The position numbers were made by a program, and so were the translations under genes. The notes under the pieces were generated by a model that ran no database searches, was not told where the DNA came from, and worked only from the letters and a program-made list of their open reading frames with translations. This document shows positions 47,151 to 57,635 of a stretch of DNA of 64,000 bases, piece by piece; the stretch's first letter is position 1, and each line of letters begins with the position of its first letter. Origin of the DNA: Morchella semilibera (Eukaryota > Ascomycota > Pezizomycetes > Pezizales > Morchellaceae); contig WBVU01000003.1 in assembly GCA_009192285.1 (NCBI GenBank), forward strand, positions 3,255,973 to 3,319,972, written 5' to 3'.

Positions 47151-50100
47151 TCAACCGCGGTATATTTTCATCTGTAACGAATATCAAAGGTACGTCAGCA
47201 AGCAAATACTTTGTTCGTGCAGGGGAATAGGGGCGTACCCTATCATCAACAACAGCCCTACAGACCGGGCAGTGGACTTTATTTAACATCAAGTAACTTT
47301 TCTCCTTGAAGTTCATCTTGTCACAGCACCCCTGTTACGTTTCTCATTAGCATCAATCATGCGAGTTCTAGAAATAAAAACATACCCCACAAAGCACCAT
47401 ATGTTTACACGGTAACAACACAGTATCAGCATTATTGTTAAAGCAAACAATACAATCATCCGGATTTTGCGAGTCGTCTTTTTTACGTGCCGGAACAGCA
47501 TTGTCATCCGCAGGGATCATTTTGATTTCTTTTTTGATCTCCATGATAGATTTGTATGCGTTCTCAATCATCTCTTTATAATCATTCCCAATATCCGCGT
47601 TGTTACGAGGCTTTGTCTTGTAGAAACATTCTAGGAGAACTGAAGCATTCTCAGCCAGCCTCCCGACATCCCGCTGACCCGGGATAGTTTCAGTAGCAAC
47701 AGCCGTCAAGGTTGCTGGGTCATATATTTCCCATTCTTCCGAGGGGGGCGATCTTGTGGATGGGGTTAGTGAGATTACTGGAACTAGGTTTGCGTTTGAA
47801 GTTGATGTTTGTGGTTGGGTTTGAGGCTGGGTTTGAGGCTGGGTTTGAGGTTGAGGCTGGGTTTGAGGTTGAAGTTGGGGCCGAGGTTGAGGTTGAGGTT
47901 GAAGTTGGGGCCGAGGTTGAGGTTGAGGTTGAAGTTGGGGTCGAGGTTGAGTTTGAGGTTGGGGTCGAGGTTGAAGTTGAGGTTGAGGTTGGGGTCGGGG
48001 TTGAAGTTGAGGTTGAGGTTGGGGTCGGGGTTGGGGCTGAGGTTGGGGTTGGGGTTGGGGTTGGAGTTGAGATTGGGGTTGAGATTGAGATTGGGATTGT
48101 TCCCGTGGTTCTAATTCCTGGACTAACTCTCGTGAGGGCGTATGTGGCGCAGTTGGTGAATGAGAGGCGCGCCGCCCACGTTGACGTGGAGACCTATTTT
48201 GTGGAGACCTTTCTTGAGGGGATTGATTTCGTGGGGATCTATTACGTCTCACCCTGGGTTCCTGGCGCCCTGTTGATTCATTGGAACTGAAAGTTTGGCT
48301 GTCGGCTGGGGTAAAAACGCTAATCCAAGATGTGTCGATCTCCTGGGCAGCTTGGGCTTGTTCCCGACGCTCAGCGAGCTCGGCACAATGGCCCCGTATA
48401 TATCCCGCGACATCGAAATCAGCCGAGGACCCGGACAACGCGCCGTCTACTGGCCAATTATTCGGGCTCGGGCGTCTTTGAGGACCGGACGTATTTGAAC
48501 CCCATTCACCCGTTCCATTATTCACTGAAAAGGCAGGAGAGGCCGGGTTTGGAGGAATTGCGGTCTCCATCGGTCTTGGAGGACCAAATCGACCTATATA
48601 AGGCGAGCTTTGTTGTTCATACGCCCCCGAGTATTGTGAAGCCATGGGTGGACGTGCGGTTCTACCGGATACTACTAATTTGCGTTTATTGGTTGCCGGC
48701 GAGTCCGGGGCACTTTGGCCTTGTGGAGGGCTAGCAATAGTGTTTCTACGTGTATCTCCAGATCCCCAGGATATAGTAGGTCCAGTAGATGGTCCAGCCT
48801 CTGCAGGTTCCTGAGAAGGGCCGGGAGCAAACGATACAGGCCAAGCAAGCCAATTCGGACTGGGGCGCGCGCGGGCCTGTGGTGCCTCATATGTAGAGGA
48901 ATTATCAATAATAGGACTGTCATTAGAGGATACTGCGTTTTCCGGGGTTTCATTATGGAGTTGAATAGGTGATGACGATAGTGGAGGGTTAGTCGAAATA
49001 GAGGTTTGTTCATTGAGTGTGGTTGGCCCGGCAGTTGACGCCCCGGCCCCCCAACCCGATTGTAGAAATACGCTGCCAATTGCAGTCGAGAATGACCCAT
49101 CTGGGTTCCCACGGATATTTTCTTGAACAGGGCCACCATCCCAGCTTCGAGTACGGAACCTTTCCACCGGGATAGGTACACCCGCACGCGGAGTAGAATC
49201 TGATCTGGTGGATATTGTGTTGTCCCCTAGTCGTAGACTACTTGCAGCTCGGGTTTGGGGAGATTGCATCTCGATTTCAACCATGCCGCCGTATTGGGGA
49301 TATCCTGGCTGGTTTCCTGCCGGAGGACTGGTAGCTATACTATTCCCCCTAGTTATGATAGTAGCTAGCGGAGTTGAACTGATGGCTGAAATGGAATTTG
49401 AACGTGCATTATTTTGGCTGTTTACATTTCCAGGTCTGGTTTCTCTTGACTGAGAAGCGGCGGTTGATTGTATAGCTGGAGAGGCATCACCATTGGGACT
49501 TGTGGGGGTTGAGATAGCACCGGGGCGGTAAGGCTGGTAACTTGGCCCTTTTGGGGGCTTGTAAGTCTGATAACTCCCATTACGTGACGAGATCGGGTTT
49601 GTTTTAATAGTAAGGCCTGGGTTCTGCCCCGGAGAAAAGGTAGGGCTAGGAGGCTTATAGGTCTGGAAACCTCCGCTACTATTCGACGACGTCCCAGCGG
49701 GCCGTATCCTGCTACTGCCATCCGTAGAGTTATTTTGGGAAGAATGCACTCCACCCGGGACTCCGTATGGGTTTGCAATCGTCCATCTCCTGTCTGATTC
49801 ATTATCCATGGACGTAGCTGTCCTCCTCGAATCCATTGCCCTGACAGCCGGGCACACATACCCCTGTCTTACTGACTGTTCGCTGCCTCCATCTACCCTT
49901 ATCGCATTCCCAGCCGACGAACCCTCACCTCCATTCCGCTTATACGAACCTGCACTATTCTCCGAATTTGAGTGCTTATGGTGCTCCGGACGGGGCCGCT
50001 TCTTCCCATTCTGGGAATGTAGCGTCGACGCTGGCAGCGGCGCTATTGACTGCTTGACGCGGGCGGGGGTGGAGGCGGGGGTGGAGATGGAGGCGGTCCG

Positions 50101-50707
50101 TGAGGAGTTTCCTGATGAAGTTGCATGTGGGATGTATGGGATGGTACTGAAGGGCGCATTTAATCGGGCGAAATAGCTACTGTCCACCAATATGGGCGAT
50201 CTCGTCTGGTCAGGAGATTCCCTTGATGAGCTACTATTACTGGCGTTATCGTTGGTAGAAGCTTTGGCTTTGCCGGCCTCGATTTTACGGGCCCAGAAAC
50301 CTGTGGTTCGTGGTGGTTAGCTAATCATACTTTTTTTGAAAAAACCACCTTCACCAGCTCAGGCAGTGGTTGGTAGTAGCTGGTAGTATGTGCAGTGGTG
50401 GATTAAAAAATACCAAGACAAGGCGTGCAATAGTCGGGTCTGACAATGCATAACAGCCCATTTCATTAGCTCTTTACCCATGTGGAAGCAACGCTCAACA
50501 ATACGGATTCCACACATACCTTATAGCCGACAGTCTCCCCGCCTGAACCGCCGACGCTTGCACTGGATGTGTGCAGTAACAGCATTTTGGCGACTGGCCT
50601 GTGGCATTACATCCCGATAAAGCCATGTGCTCGCATCCTGTTGCGGGTACGGTGTAGGTCTGAGATTGCTGCTGATAGTACGGATTGTAGAAGCTTACAT
50701 TACTCAT
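47151..50707 (-). CDS. Large RING-finger protein (probable ubiquitin E3 ligase), about 1080 aa
   Basis: Exons 50707-50520, 50439-50414 (26 nt), 50300-47386, 47331-47239 and 47171-47151 keep frame. The N-terminus is Tyr/Gln-rich, then Cys/His-rich (CEHMALSGCNAT, CCYCTHP), continuing through the micro-exon to DYCTPCLGFWARK, which may be a second small zinc fold. The middle 800 residues are Ser/Pro/Asn-rich and disordered, with a Pro-Gln tract of about 100 residues. The C-terminus is a C3HC4 RING: CIVCFNNNADTVLLPCKHMV, LCGGCCDKM and HCPVCRAVVDDR. The last intron gives the ending MKIYRG common to such RINGs; without it the frame runs 26 codons more, to 47125. Predicted role is ubiquitin transfer; targets are unknown. 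Exact termini are moderately certain. Confidence 0.85.
47805..48105 (-). repeat. Pro-Gln coding minisatellite
   Basis: About 300 bp of near-tandem GGTTGAGGTTGGG-type units within the RING protein. On the coding strand they give PQPQ, PRPQ, LQPQ and TQPQ repeats of about 100 residues. The opposite strand is open as a Val-Glu-Val repeat (47712-48290), a shadow frame. Likely length-variable between strains. Confidence 0.9.
50414..50439 (-). other. 26-nt micro-exon of the RING gene
   Basis: Flanked by TTGTCAG upstream and GTATTT downstream. It adds a codon end, eight codons and a codon start, completing PDYCTPCLG between exon 1 (ends AIR) and exon 3 (starts FWARK). Without it the two exons are out of phase, and it supplies two Cys to a Cys-rich region. 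Confidence 0.7.
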
Positions 50708-52586
50708 GATGGGCGGTGGGGGGAGGGGGGAGGGGGAGAAAAAGTAGATGAAGAAAAGAGAGTGAGTGAGGTGTTGAACTGATGCGGGGGTTTCACTTCT
50801 TTAAAGTAAAGATTGAAGGGATCATGAGGATTGGGTACTGTGAGTGAAGGACCGGGGGGGGGGGGGTGACGGGAGTGACGGGGCGACTGGCTAGCTTTGA
50901 CCACCAGTGGGACTGCGCGTTTGAGAAACAGATGCACTCTTCTGGAGGTGGGAATGGGAATGGGGTTGCCTTAAGAGTTGATTCGCTGGGTCGGAGACTT
51001 TAGTAGACAGGTGGGGAATGCGAAGGGGGAAGGTGGGGGAGGTTCTGGAAGCGGAGGTGGAAGGAAGTGGAAGTGAAAGTGGAGTGGAAGTGGAAGTGGA
51101 AGTGAGAGGAGTAGAAGATATGTTTAGATGGAGAGATATAGTATGTAGGTTATAGTTGGATAGATGGAGGTTGATGTTTTTTTTTTTCCTTCTTTGTGTG
51201 CACGTGGGGTGAGGGGGGGGGGGGGGAGAGGAAAGAGAGAGGGAAAGAGAGAGAGGTGGGGGGGGGGGGTATGAAATGCACCATCTACATAACTTACATG
51301 TACTCCATACATCTAAACTTCTTATATCTACATATACTTAGTATGTGTGTGTTCTCGGTCCCCCAGATTCTAAATTATGTTACCCGTACCGGTTCGGAGT
51401 CGTGGGATAAGTACGGCACCTAAATAAATGTATGTACCTAAATGTATGTACTTTCTTGTGCAGAGAATAGGACCGCGTACATCATCATCATCACCAACAC
51501 CACCATCAATCATCATCAGTCGAGGAGGGGTTAGAAAGCTGACTTAATTATTTATTAGGTGTAACGAGCGAGCTTTCCACCCCTCTCAAGTCTTGATTCC
51601 TTGATCGGAGATAACATGCGAATTCAGCACAACGCAAAAGTCAAAAGAGCCGCATGAGACAAACCAGCAGGGAACAAGATTTTTTAAATTTCAATTGATA
51701 TCACCGACACCGTACTGTATATACTGACCTGTCTAACTACATGTACTTCATTTATGTAGGTACTTGACCTCAACACAGAGCTAATAAAAAATAATTAATG
51801 GAGGCTGAGCGCACGCCGAAAATTTAAAACGCTTCTGGTGCGTGCCTTAATTAGCAAGGGGGGATGGGGGTGATGCGCACATGGGTTTTATTCCGAGCTG
51901 TTTCTAGAAGGGTCGTGGTACTCCATCTAACAGTATTTTATTTAATATGCCTACATCATGTATCTACTAACTTTATCTTTATCTCGAAGAGACAGAAGCT
52001 CTTTATCGTTTGCCAAGGTTGTTATCGATTCCGAGCTACATCACAGGCTCACAGCTGTCTGTCTGTCTGTCTGTCTGTCTGTCTGAGACTGAAAGCTGTA
52101 CGACCCCTGGCCAATTATGTAGTAAGACGTAGAGCACCCGGTATTCCTTGTTCCTGTCTCCTGCACTTACCACCATCTTCCCTTCCCTTCCCTTCCCTTC
52201 CCTTCCCGAACTTAGTTGGGGGTGACCCTGCGGTAACGCCAGCTGTTGGCCAGCATCTCTCTCTCCCGCTTGGCTGGATCGATAGATAATGTCGGTATAA
52301 CATACATGTAGAATTACCAATATGACATAAGTACATACATGTAGGTACACCACCCCCCTACATGTATTACTTCATACTTGTACTTGTACTCCCCTTCTCC
52401 CTCTCCCTCTCCCTCTCACATACAATCCCAAAATCCTCAGTATCATCATCTCCTCCTCCTCCTCATCATCATCATCATCACCATCCCAATCATCAACACA
52501 CTAAAGTCATAAATAAAATATCCAACACTTAACACCCAATACACCCCCCCCCCCCCCCTGAAACCCAACGCCCGTCACCTCTCAAT
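50708..52586. other. Intergenic with many microsatellites
   Basis: Divergent promoter region between the RING gene and the Apa gene. Simple repeats: poly-G near 50857-50868, 51213-51223 and 51258-51268, AAGTGG units at 51060-51110, ATC units near 51481-51520, CTGT tetranucleotides at 52057-52084, CCCTT pentamers at 52178-52206, CTC/ATC units at 52391-52480, and poly-C at about 52543-52558. Several TACATGTA palindromes near 51297, 51741 and 52304-52365. No gene is supported. Confidence 0.7.
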
Positions 52587-53668
52587 ATGGGTATCGCAAC
52601 AAATCCTGCACCCACAGTTCCTGAAAATCTCCCTCAATTGATCACCGAAAAATTCAAAGCCGCCGTCGCTGACAGCTCAATATGCTACGCCGACTCCGTA
52701 ACCACGCTCCACCAAGGGCGCGCTTTCACTGTATGTACCACTCACTACCACAACCACCACCACAGCTATCAGTAGTACCACACTGTACGCCCACATACCA
52801 GCAAGCAGCTAACCTAACCCTCTCCCACCCCTCCCTTTCGTGCACCTGCAGTACCACATCAAAGTGCTCCCTATGTTCTGCAGAAAACCCAACGACATCA
52901 CAAACACCCCACCAAAGCCGCACGCCCGTACCGCGCTCTCCACAGTCCCCCCCTCGCACATCATTACTACGTCCACCGCTCCCTGCTTCCGTATAATCCT
53001 TAACAAGTTCTGCGCGGTCGAGAACCAGGTCCTACTCATCTCGATCGCCCCGCGCTTCCAGACGGAGCCACTCGATGCTGACGAGCTCGCGGTGGTGGGC
53101 GGCGTCTTGAGGCGCATGGGTCCCTGCCAGACGGCATTCTATAATTGCGGGAAGGAGAGCGGGGCATCGCAGCCGCATAAACACGTACAAGTTGTAGCGC
53201 TAGGTGAGGCCGTCTTCAAGGGGTTGTACCCAAGGAAGGTTGAGAGGAGGGAAGGTATGTTTTTCAGCCACAAATAGGTTGTTTATTGCTACTATTTACA
53301 TAAGCTCACTCACTGTAATAGATGGTGGATTGACCCAGCATCCTGATGTGCCGTATGTCCACTTCATCGCGCACCCCCCTCCAAGAGCTACCGGGAAGCA
53401 GCTCCACCACCTCTTCAATGCGCTCCTCTCGGCCACAAAACGCGCGCTCGGCAATCCGGAGGTCCCGCATTACAACTTCCTGATGACCAACGAGTGGATG
53501 GTCATGATCCCACGGATTAGGGGCGAGTGCCAGGGCGTCGGCGTCAACTCACTGGGAATGATGGGGGTGCTGTGGCTGGGCGACAACGAGCAGCTCGAAG
53601 TCTGGGAGAGTATCGGGTTCGATGAGTTTTTGGGCAGGGTTGGCGTAAAAAAAGTACTCGGGGAGTAA
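52587..53668 (+). CDS. Ap4A phosphorylase (ATP adenylyltransferase, Apa1/Apa2 family), 297 aa
   Basis: Exons 52587-52730, 52852-53254 and 53322-53668 join in frame (RAFT to YHIKVLP; RREG to DGGLTQHPDVPY). The catalytic signature is the HIT-like HxHxQ in ESGASQPHKHVQVV, His about 157 and 159. Other family features are LITEKFKAAV near the N-terminus, the segment ILNKFCAVENQVLLIS, and the C-terminal YNFLMTNEWMVMIPR and VNSLGMMG. The enzyme phosphorolyses diadenosine tetraphosphate to ATP and ADP in cytosol and nucleus. Length is near the usual 300-330. Codons are GC-rich, unlike the surrounding DNA. Nothing in the neighbourhood suggests a pathway partner. Confidence 0.92.
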
Positions 53669-54673
53669 CAAACAACAGGGAAAAGAATGAGAGGGAAGGG
53701 AGAGGAAAAAAAAAACACTAGGCATTTCTAGCATGGAGTAGATTTAGAATTGGTAGACTGGCATAGATAGATTAATACAGTAAACTTTAATAGAATCACG
53801 AACTTACTCGAAATAAATCTTTAGTCCAAGAAAAACGTGTTCTGATGTGTGCGGAAAAATTGGTTTTTAACTCCTAGACATAATAAATTGATTTGCTACT
53901 TTTTGAGCTAATTTAGGACTAGCTCCGGAACAACCTAGAGGACTGCCCCAAAATTGGAAATTCCGCCAAACTCCTAGCCCCTAAAAAAAAAGTACGAATA
54001 CATGCATGAATCTAAATTTACAAAGGAAGGAAACGGAAGGAAAGAAGGAAGTAAGAGAGAAGGGAAGAAAGAGAGAAGGGAAAAAAGAGAGAAGGGAAGA
54101 AAGAGAGAGGGGAAATGAAAAAAAAAAAGAAGGGAAAAACTGGAGTGCCCCTCAAACCCCTAAGGAAAAAAAAGTATTTTAGGTATGGAATAAGTGAGAA
54201 AACACCACCCTGCGTGAAGGGTGTCTTCTCACTTAGCCCTACACCCGAAGTACAAATACTATTTACAAAGGAAAGAAAAGAATGGTGGGGAAGAAAAAAA
54301 GAAAGAGAGGGGAAAAAAGCCGCCAAAATTTTTTTTAAAAAAAAAAAAAAAAGTACAAATATTTATAAGGAAAAGAAAGAATGAAGTGGGGGGAGGGAAG
54401 AAAAAGATATTAGAGTGCTCCTCTCAAACCAGCTCAGGCAACACAAAATCGAGCACTCAATCTAAACACTAAGCCACCTTTGCAAACTACACGGCGGCAT
54501 CATACATCTGGGAAACGCGCCTAGGCTCTGGTTAGGTAGGGTGGATTGATATACGGCTGCCTTCTACGATCGACATGGGAGTGGCATATGGCAAGCTGGG
54601 TGGCGGTAGCGAGCCATAGTTAATGGATACGTTGAAATTAACTGAAGCAGTGAGCGGGTGAAGGGTTGATGGG
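53669..54673. other. Intergenic, purine-rich
   Basis: About 350 bp of GAAGGAAA-type purine DNA (54020-54420, with poly-A near 54337-54352) keeps several frames open on both strands without protein-like content. An imperfect hairpin lies at 54192-54234. No gene is supported. Confidence 0.65.
54192..54234. repeat. Inverted repeat, 15-bp arms
   Basis: AAGTGAGAAAACACC pairs with the later GGTGTCTTCTCACTT with one mismatch, across a 13-nt spacer. It sits inside purine-rich non-coding DNA. Confidence 0.7.
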
Positions 54674-55000
54674 CTAGAGGCGATAGGGCTTGCGATATTT
54701 GAAGATGATGACTATGATCAGCAGAATTAGCCCTAACCCTATATATGTATACATAAGAAAACTTACTGCTGCAGCCCTCGAGGTCCCTGGGGCCCCACGC
54801 TTCCAGTACATATAACCCAAGATAAGACCAATTATGCTGATTAACACACCCGCAATACTTGTAATGGCAGTGATCATATCAACACCTTTATTTTTGTCAT
54901 CCCTAGCGTAAAGTGTGTGGAGTTCGCTGAAGTTCCGTGATGATGAATGGGCAAAGGTATAGGCTGCCGCGACAGGCGCGGTGTTATGAGCTTGGCTCAT
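54674..55000 (-). CDS. Small membrane protein with two TM segments
   Basis: Open from 55051; the start MSQAHNTAP at 55000 (108 aa) is preferred over the Met at 55051 (125 aa), because the extra 17 residues are only charged leader. Two hydrophobic stretches are clear: MITAITSIAGVLISIIGLIL and then IGLGLILLIIVIIFKY, separated by a short basic loop (KRGAPGTSR) and ending in a basic tail. The predicted topology is a hairpin with both ends on the same side. No family is recognised. A GTAAGT...ATATAG pair inside is only 28 nt apart, too short to be an intron. Confidence 0.5.
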   Translation of the reverse strand: MSQAHNTAPVAAAYTFAHSSSRNFSELHTLYARDDKNKGVDMITAITSIAGVLISIIGLILGYMYWKRGAPGTSRAAAVSFLMYTYIGLGLILLIIVIIFKYRKPYRL

Positions 55001-55285
55001 TGGTATATGGATGGATTCGATTTTTTCTTTTCTTTCTGCTTTGTTTGACAACGAGGGTTTTGGGGGGATGTTAGTCTCTTTGATTCTTGTTGGAGTGCGC
55101 TGCTGTAGATATATGATAGTTGAGAGCGGGCAGCATCCTCATATACTCGCTATCCAGGTTAGACGCCTTCCCGGGCCATTCGGACACCCCCTTCACTCGA
55201 ACAGTTAACGTAGAAAAAAAAAAAAGATCATCATGTTAAGTAGCTCCAGCACTTCTTCCCAGCCAATCAGGATTGGCTGTCGTGA

Positions 55286-55366
55286 GGGGTGTCCGAGTGG
55301 CTAGGGAGGCCGTCTATGCTGGAAAACGAGTAGACCAGCTTGCCCACCAGAGGGCGCGGTACACCC
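55286..55366 (+). pseudogene. tRNA-like (Leu/Ser type) relic or SINE head
   Basis: GTCCGAGTGGCTAGGGAGG resembles the A box and D arm of class II tRNAs, and the outer GGGTGT pairs with ACACCC 70 bases on. No B box (GTTCRANTC) or regular T arm is seen, so a working tRNA is unlikely. It may be a tRNA-derived repeat. Confidence 0.25.
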
Positions 55367-56145
55367 AAAATTTGGTGAGTAACATCCGCTCGCTAATGGG
55401 ACGTGCTCGTTGAAGACTGCTGTCTACAGACTTACCCATACAACCGTACATATCAGACAGCACTTTGCACGGCCACTGAAAGGCTACCCTTACTTTTTGC
55501 CACAGACGTTATGTATCTGAGCAGCTCATCTCCTGAGCATGAGGCAATCGTATTTGACCCTAAGGAAAACCGTCGCTGAAGATTCTCGCTACGTTAATCG
55601 CCATTGAATTGGTTTCAGACGCGACTGACGGTTTTTTCGCTTTGGAACCCCTAGATCACGATATTAAGCGCTATAAAAGAATCTCCTACGCCCACCTAGA
55701 GAGCAGGCTGGGCTCGGTGGATAACTCACAGCGAATTGTGACTCTGATAGCTATATATAGACAAGTGTCGGGCCTAGGATTATCGCTTCCGTAAGGAGTG
55801 GATCAGCTGTAGCGTTGGCTCTGCGCGGGGCAAATATAACTAAGACTTTAGTCATTACGCGACTACATGTCGAATCACTCGTCAATAGCAATCCTGCAGC
55901 CTACTCCCAAAGTGAAGTTATTGACCTGCAGCCGCTGAGAAATACTTACACCAATAAAGTTACAGGCCAGCCGCAATGGCCGCGCAGCCTTGGCTGTATG
56001 AGTTTCCCACAGGGCTGGGTTACAGACTCTAATGCCGCGCATGTTTAACTACAGGGGCGGGACGGTATTGGTACAGTACGAACAGCGTTCAGCTATCTAA
56101 TTTCTCAATCTCAAATTAGTAAAGACTGAGTATTTATATGAACCT

Positions 56146-56203
56146 ACTTGGGGTGGAATTAAGTATTGTCCCTCGAGATAGCATACTTAATTTCACCCCA
56201 AGT
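56146..56203. repeat. Inverted repeat, 20-bp arms, one mismatch
   Basis: ACTTGGGGTGGAATTAAGTA and the reverse complement of 56184-56203 differ at one base; the spacer is 18 nt. The size and shape parallel the hairpin at 22611-22670, but the sequence is different. Confidence 0.85.
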
Positions 56204-57286
56204 AATTATTTTTAATAATACATGTAATAATAATGATTTAGTGGCCATTATCGTCTCTCGACCTGTGACTACGTGTAGTTAAGTACGTGTCCATACGTAT
56301 ACACGCTTTGAGACTCATAATAGATATTGATCAACAATTTATTAGGCACTGCTCATGCTCGATGAACAATGGCTCCGCTCGAGGGGTTCTGTGTCTTTTT
56401 CCACAAACTGACTGACGGCTGGGAATGACAGTAGAAGCTAAAGGATCGCTTACAATAGCTGATAAATACCGGATACTGAAGGATTCTAGACAACAAAAAT
56501 ACTGCCGAGATTGCTTTATCAAGGTCCATAAGTACATGTAGGTTAGAAATAACTTAATTTGAAAGTCTTGGCATAATAAGTCATCAATACGAGCTAACGG
56601 GACTTTCAGAATCTATCTAATCAGATCAGAGGTTATCCAAGTGAATGCCATTAGCGCTGGGGGGGGGGGGGGGTAATCTATACATGCGCAGGAAAGATGA
56701 GTGCTGGGCTATGTAAAGTAGTGCGGCCTACTAGTGCCCTGCCACCAGATGAGGATGGATATGGATGTCGATCGAGCTAGGGGAGGATAGTAGCGACAAT
56801 GGGGTTACGATCAGGACCAGGCGACAATATAAACGTACACTGGTTATTGTGAGTTTACTACGCAAGCCTACCAGCAGACGCAATCTAACAGGTCATAGTG
56901 ATTAATTCAACCATGAGTCAAAAGCCAGAAATATCTCCTCAAATACTTACGGGATGAGCCTGGATGGTATGAGCGATTGAGGACTTGTGTCTGGTAGAAG
57001 GAATGCCAAGAGTGGGGGAGTATCGATACCAGATCAGCAGGTCGCCCTATCATCACGGTGGCCAATAGAGCGTAGGGTAACAGTGTATGACTATCGCTGA
57101 CTCCGATCCTCCTGCCCCTCTGGGAGCGCTAATTCGCCTACGCAGGGCGAGGGTGAGCACTCAAGCAAGTCGTGCCGCGCATCGGAGGCGACTTTTGGGC
57201 GATTAAGTCAGCTACCATCGCGGCGCACAGACGCACCGCAGGCACAGGGTGAGACTAATTTGAGAGATATCCAATAACAGCACACT

Positions 57287-57635
57287 ATGAGTATAGACGA
57301 CGAGGTGAGATTCCTATCTTCGATCAACTAACATCATCGAGATACATAACACTTTGTTACAGACTCACAGCCACCGAATCCTTCGTCTCAAGCCGCGTAG
57401 CTTACGCTGTACTGCTTCTCTCAACCCACACTCTTCGTCACTCACTGTGACTTTCTCCTTGGGACGCAGTCTCAATGGCGATCGGCTAGAGGATCGACAC
57501 AACACATCTCCCTTTAATACGCTTTGGAGTTCCGGGGAAGTGAAATTTCACCTTTGCTGTGGATCAGCCAGTTGTGCAAACGCCATCCAATATTTGGTAC
57601 TTACAGTTGGATGTGGCCCGATCAGATATGTATAA
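57287..57635 (+). CDS. Weak candidate two-exon gene, about 96 aa
   Basis: A short exon ATG-AGT-ATA-GAC-GAC-GAG is followed by a good-looking intron at 57305-57362 (GTGAGA, CTAAC branch point, TTACAG). A frame of 90 codons follows, to 57635, starting THSHRILRLKPRSL and including FHLCCGSASCANA. No family is recognised. The intron signals are the only positive evidence. Confidence 0.2.

Noticed and set aside
47712-48290. Plus-strand ORF of 192 codons with Val-Glu-Val repeats
   Set aside because: Exact antisense shadow of the Pro-Gln repeat in the RING gene, whose frame carries the RING motif and splice signals.
54020-54420. Overlapping ORFs on both strands (102, 89 and 83 codons)
   Set aside because: Open only because of purine-rich, stop-poor sequence; composition is Lys/Glu or Phe/Leu/Ser without structure.
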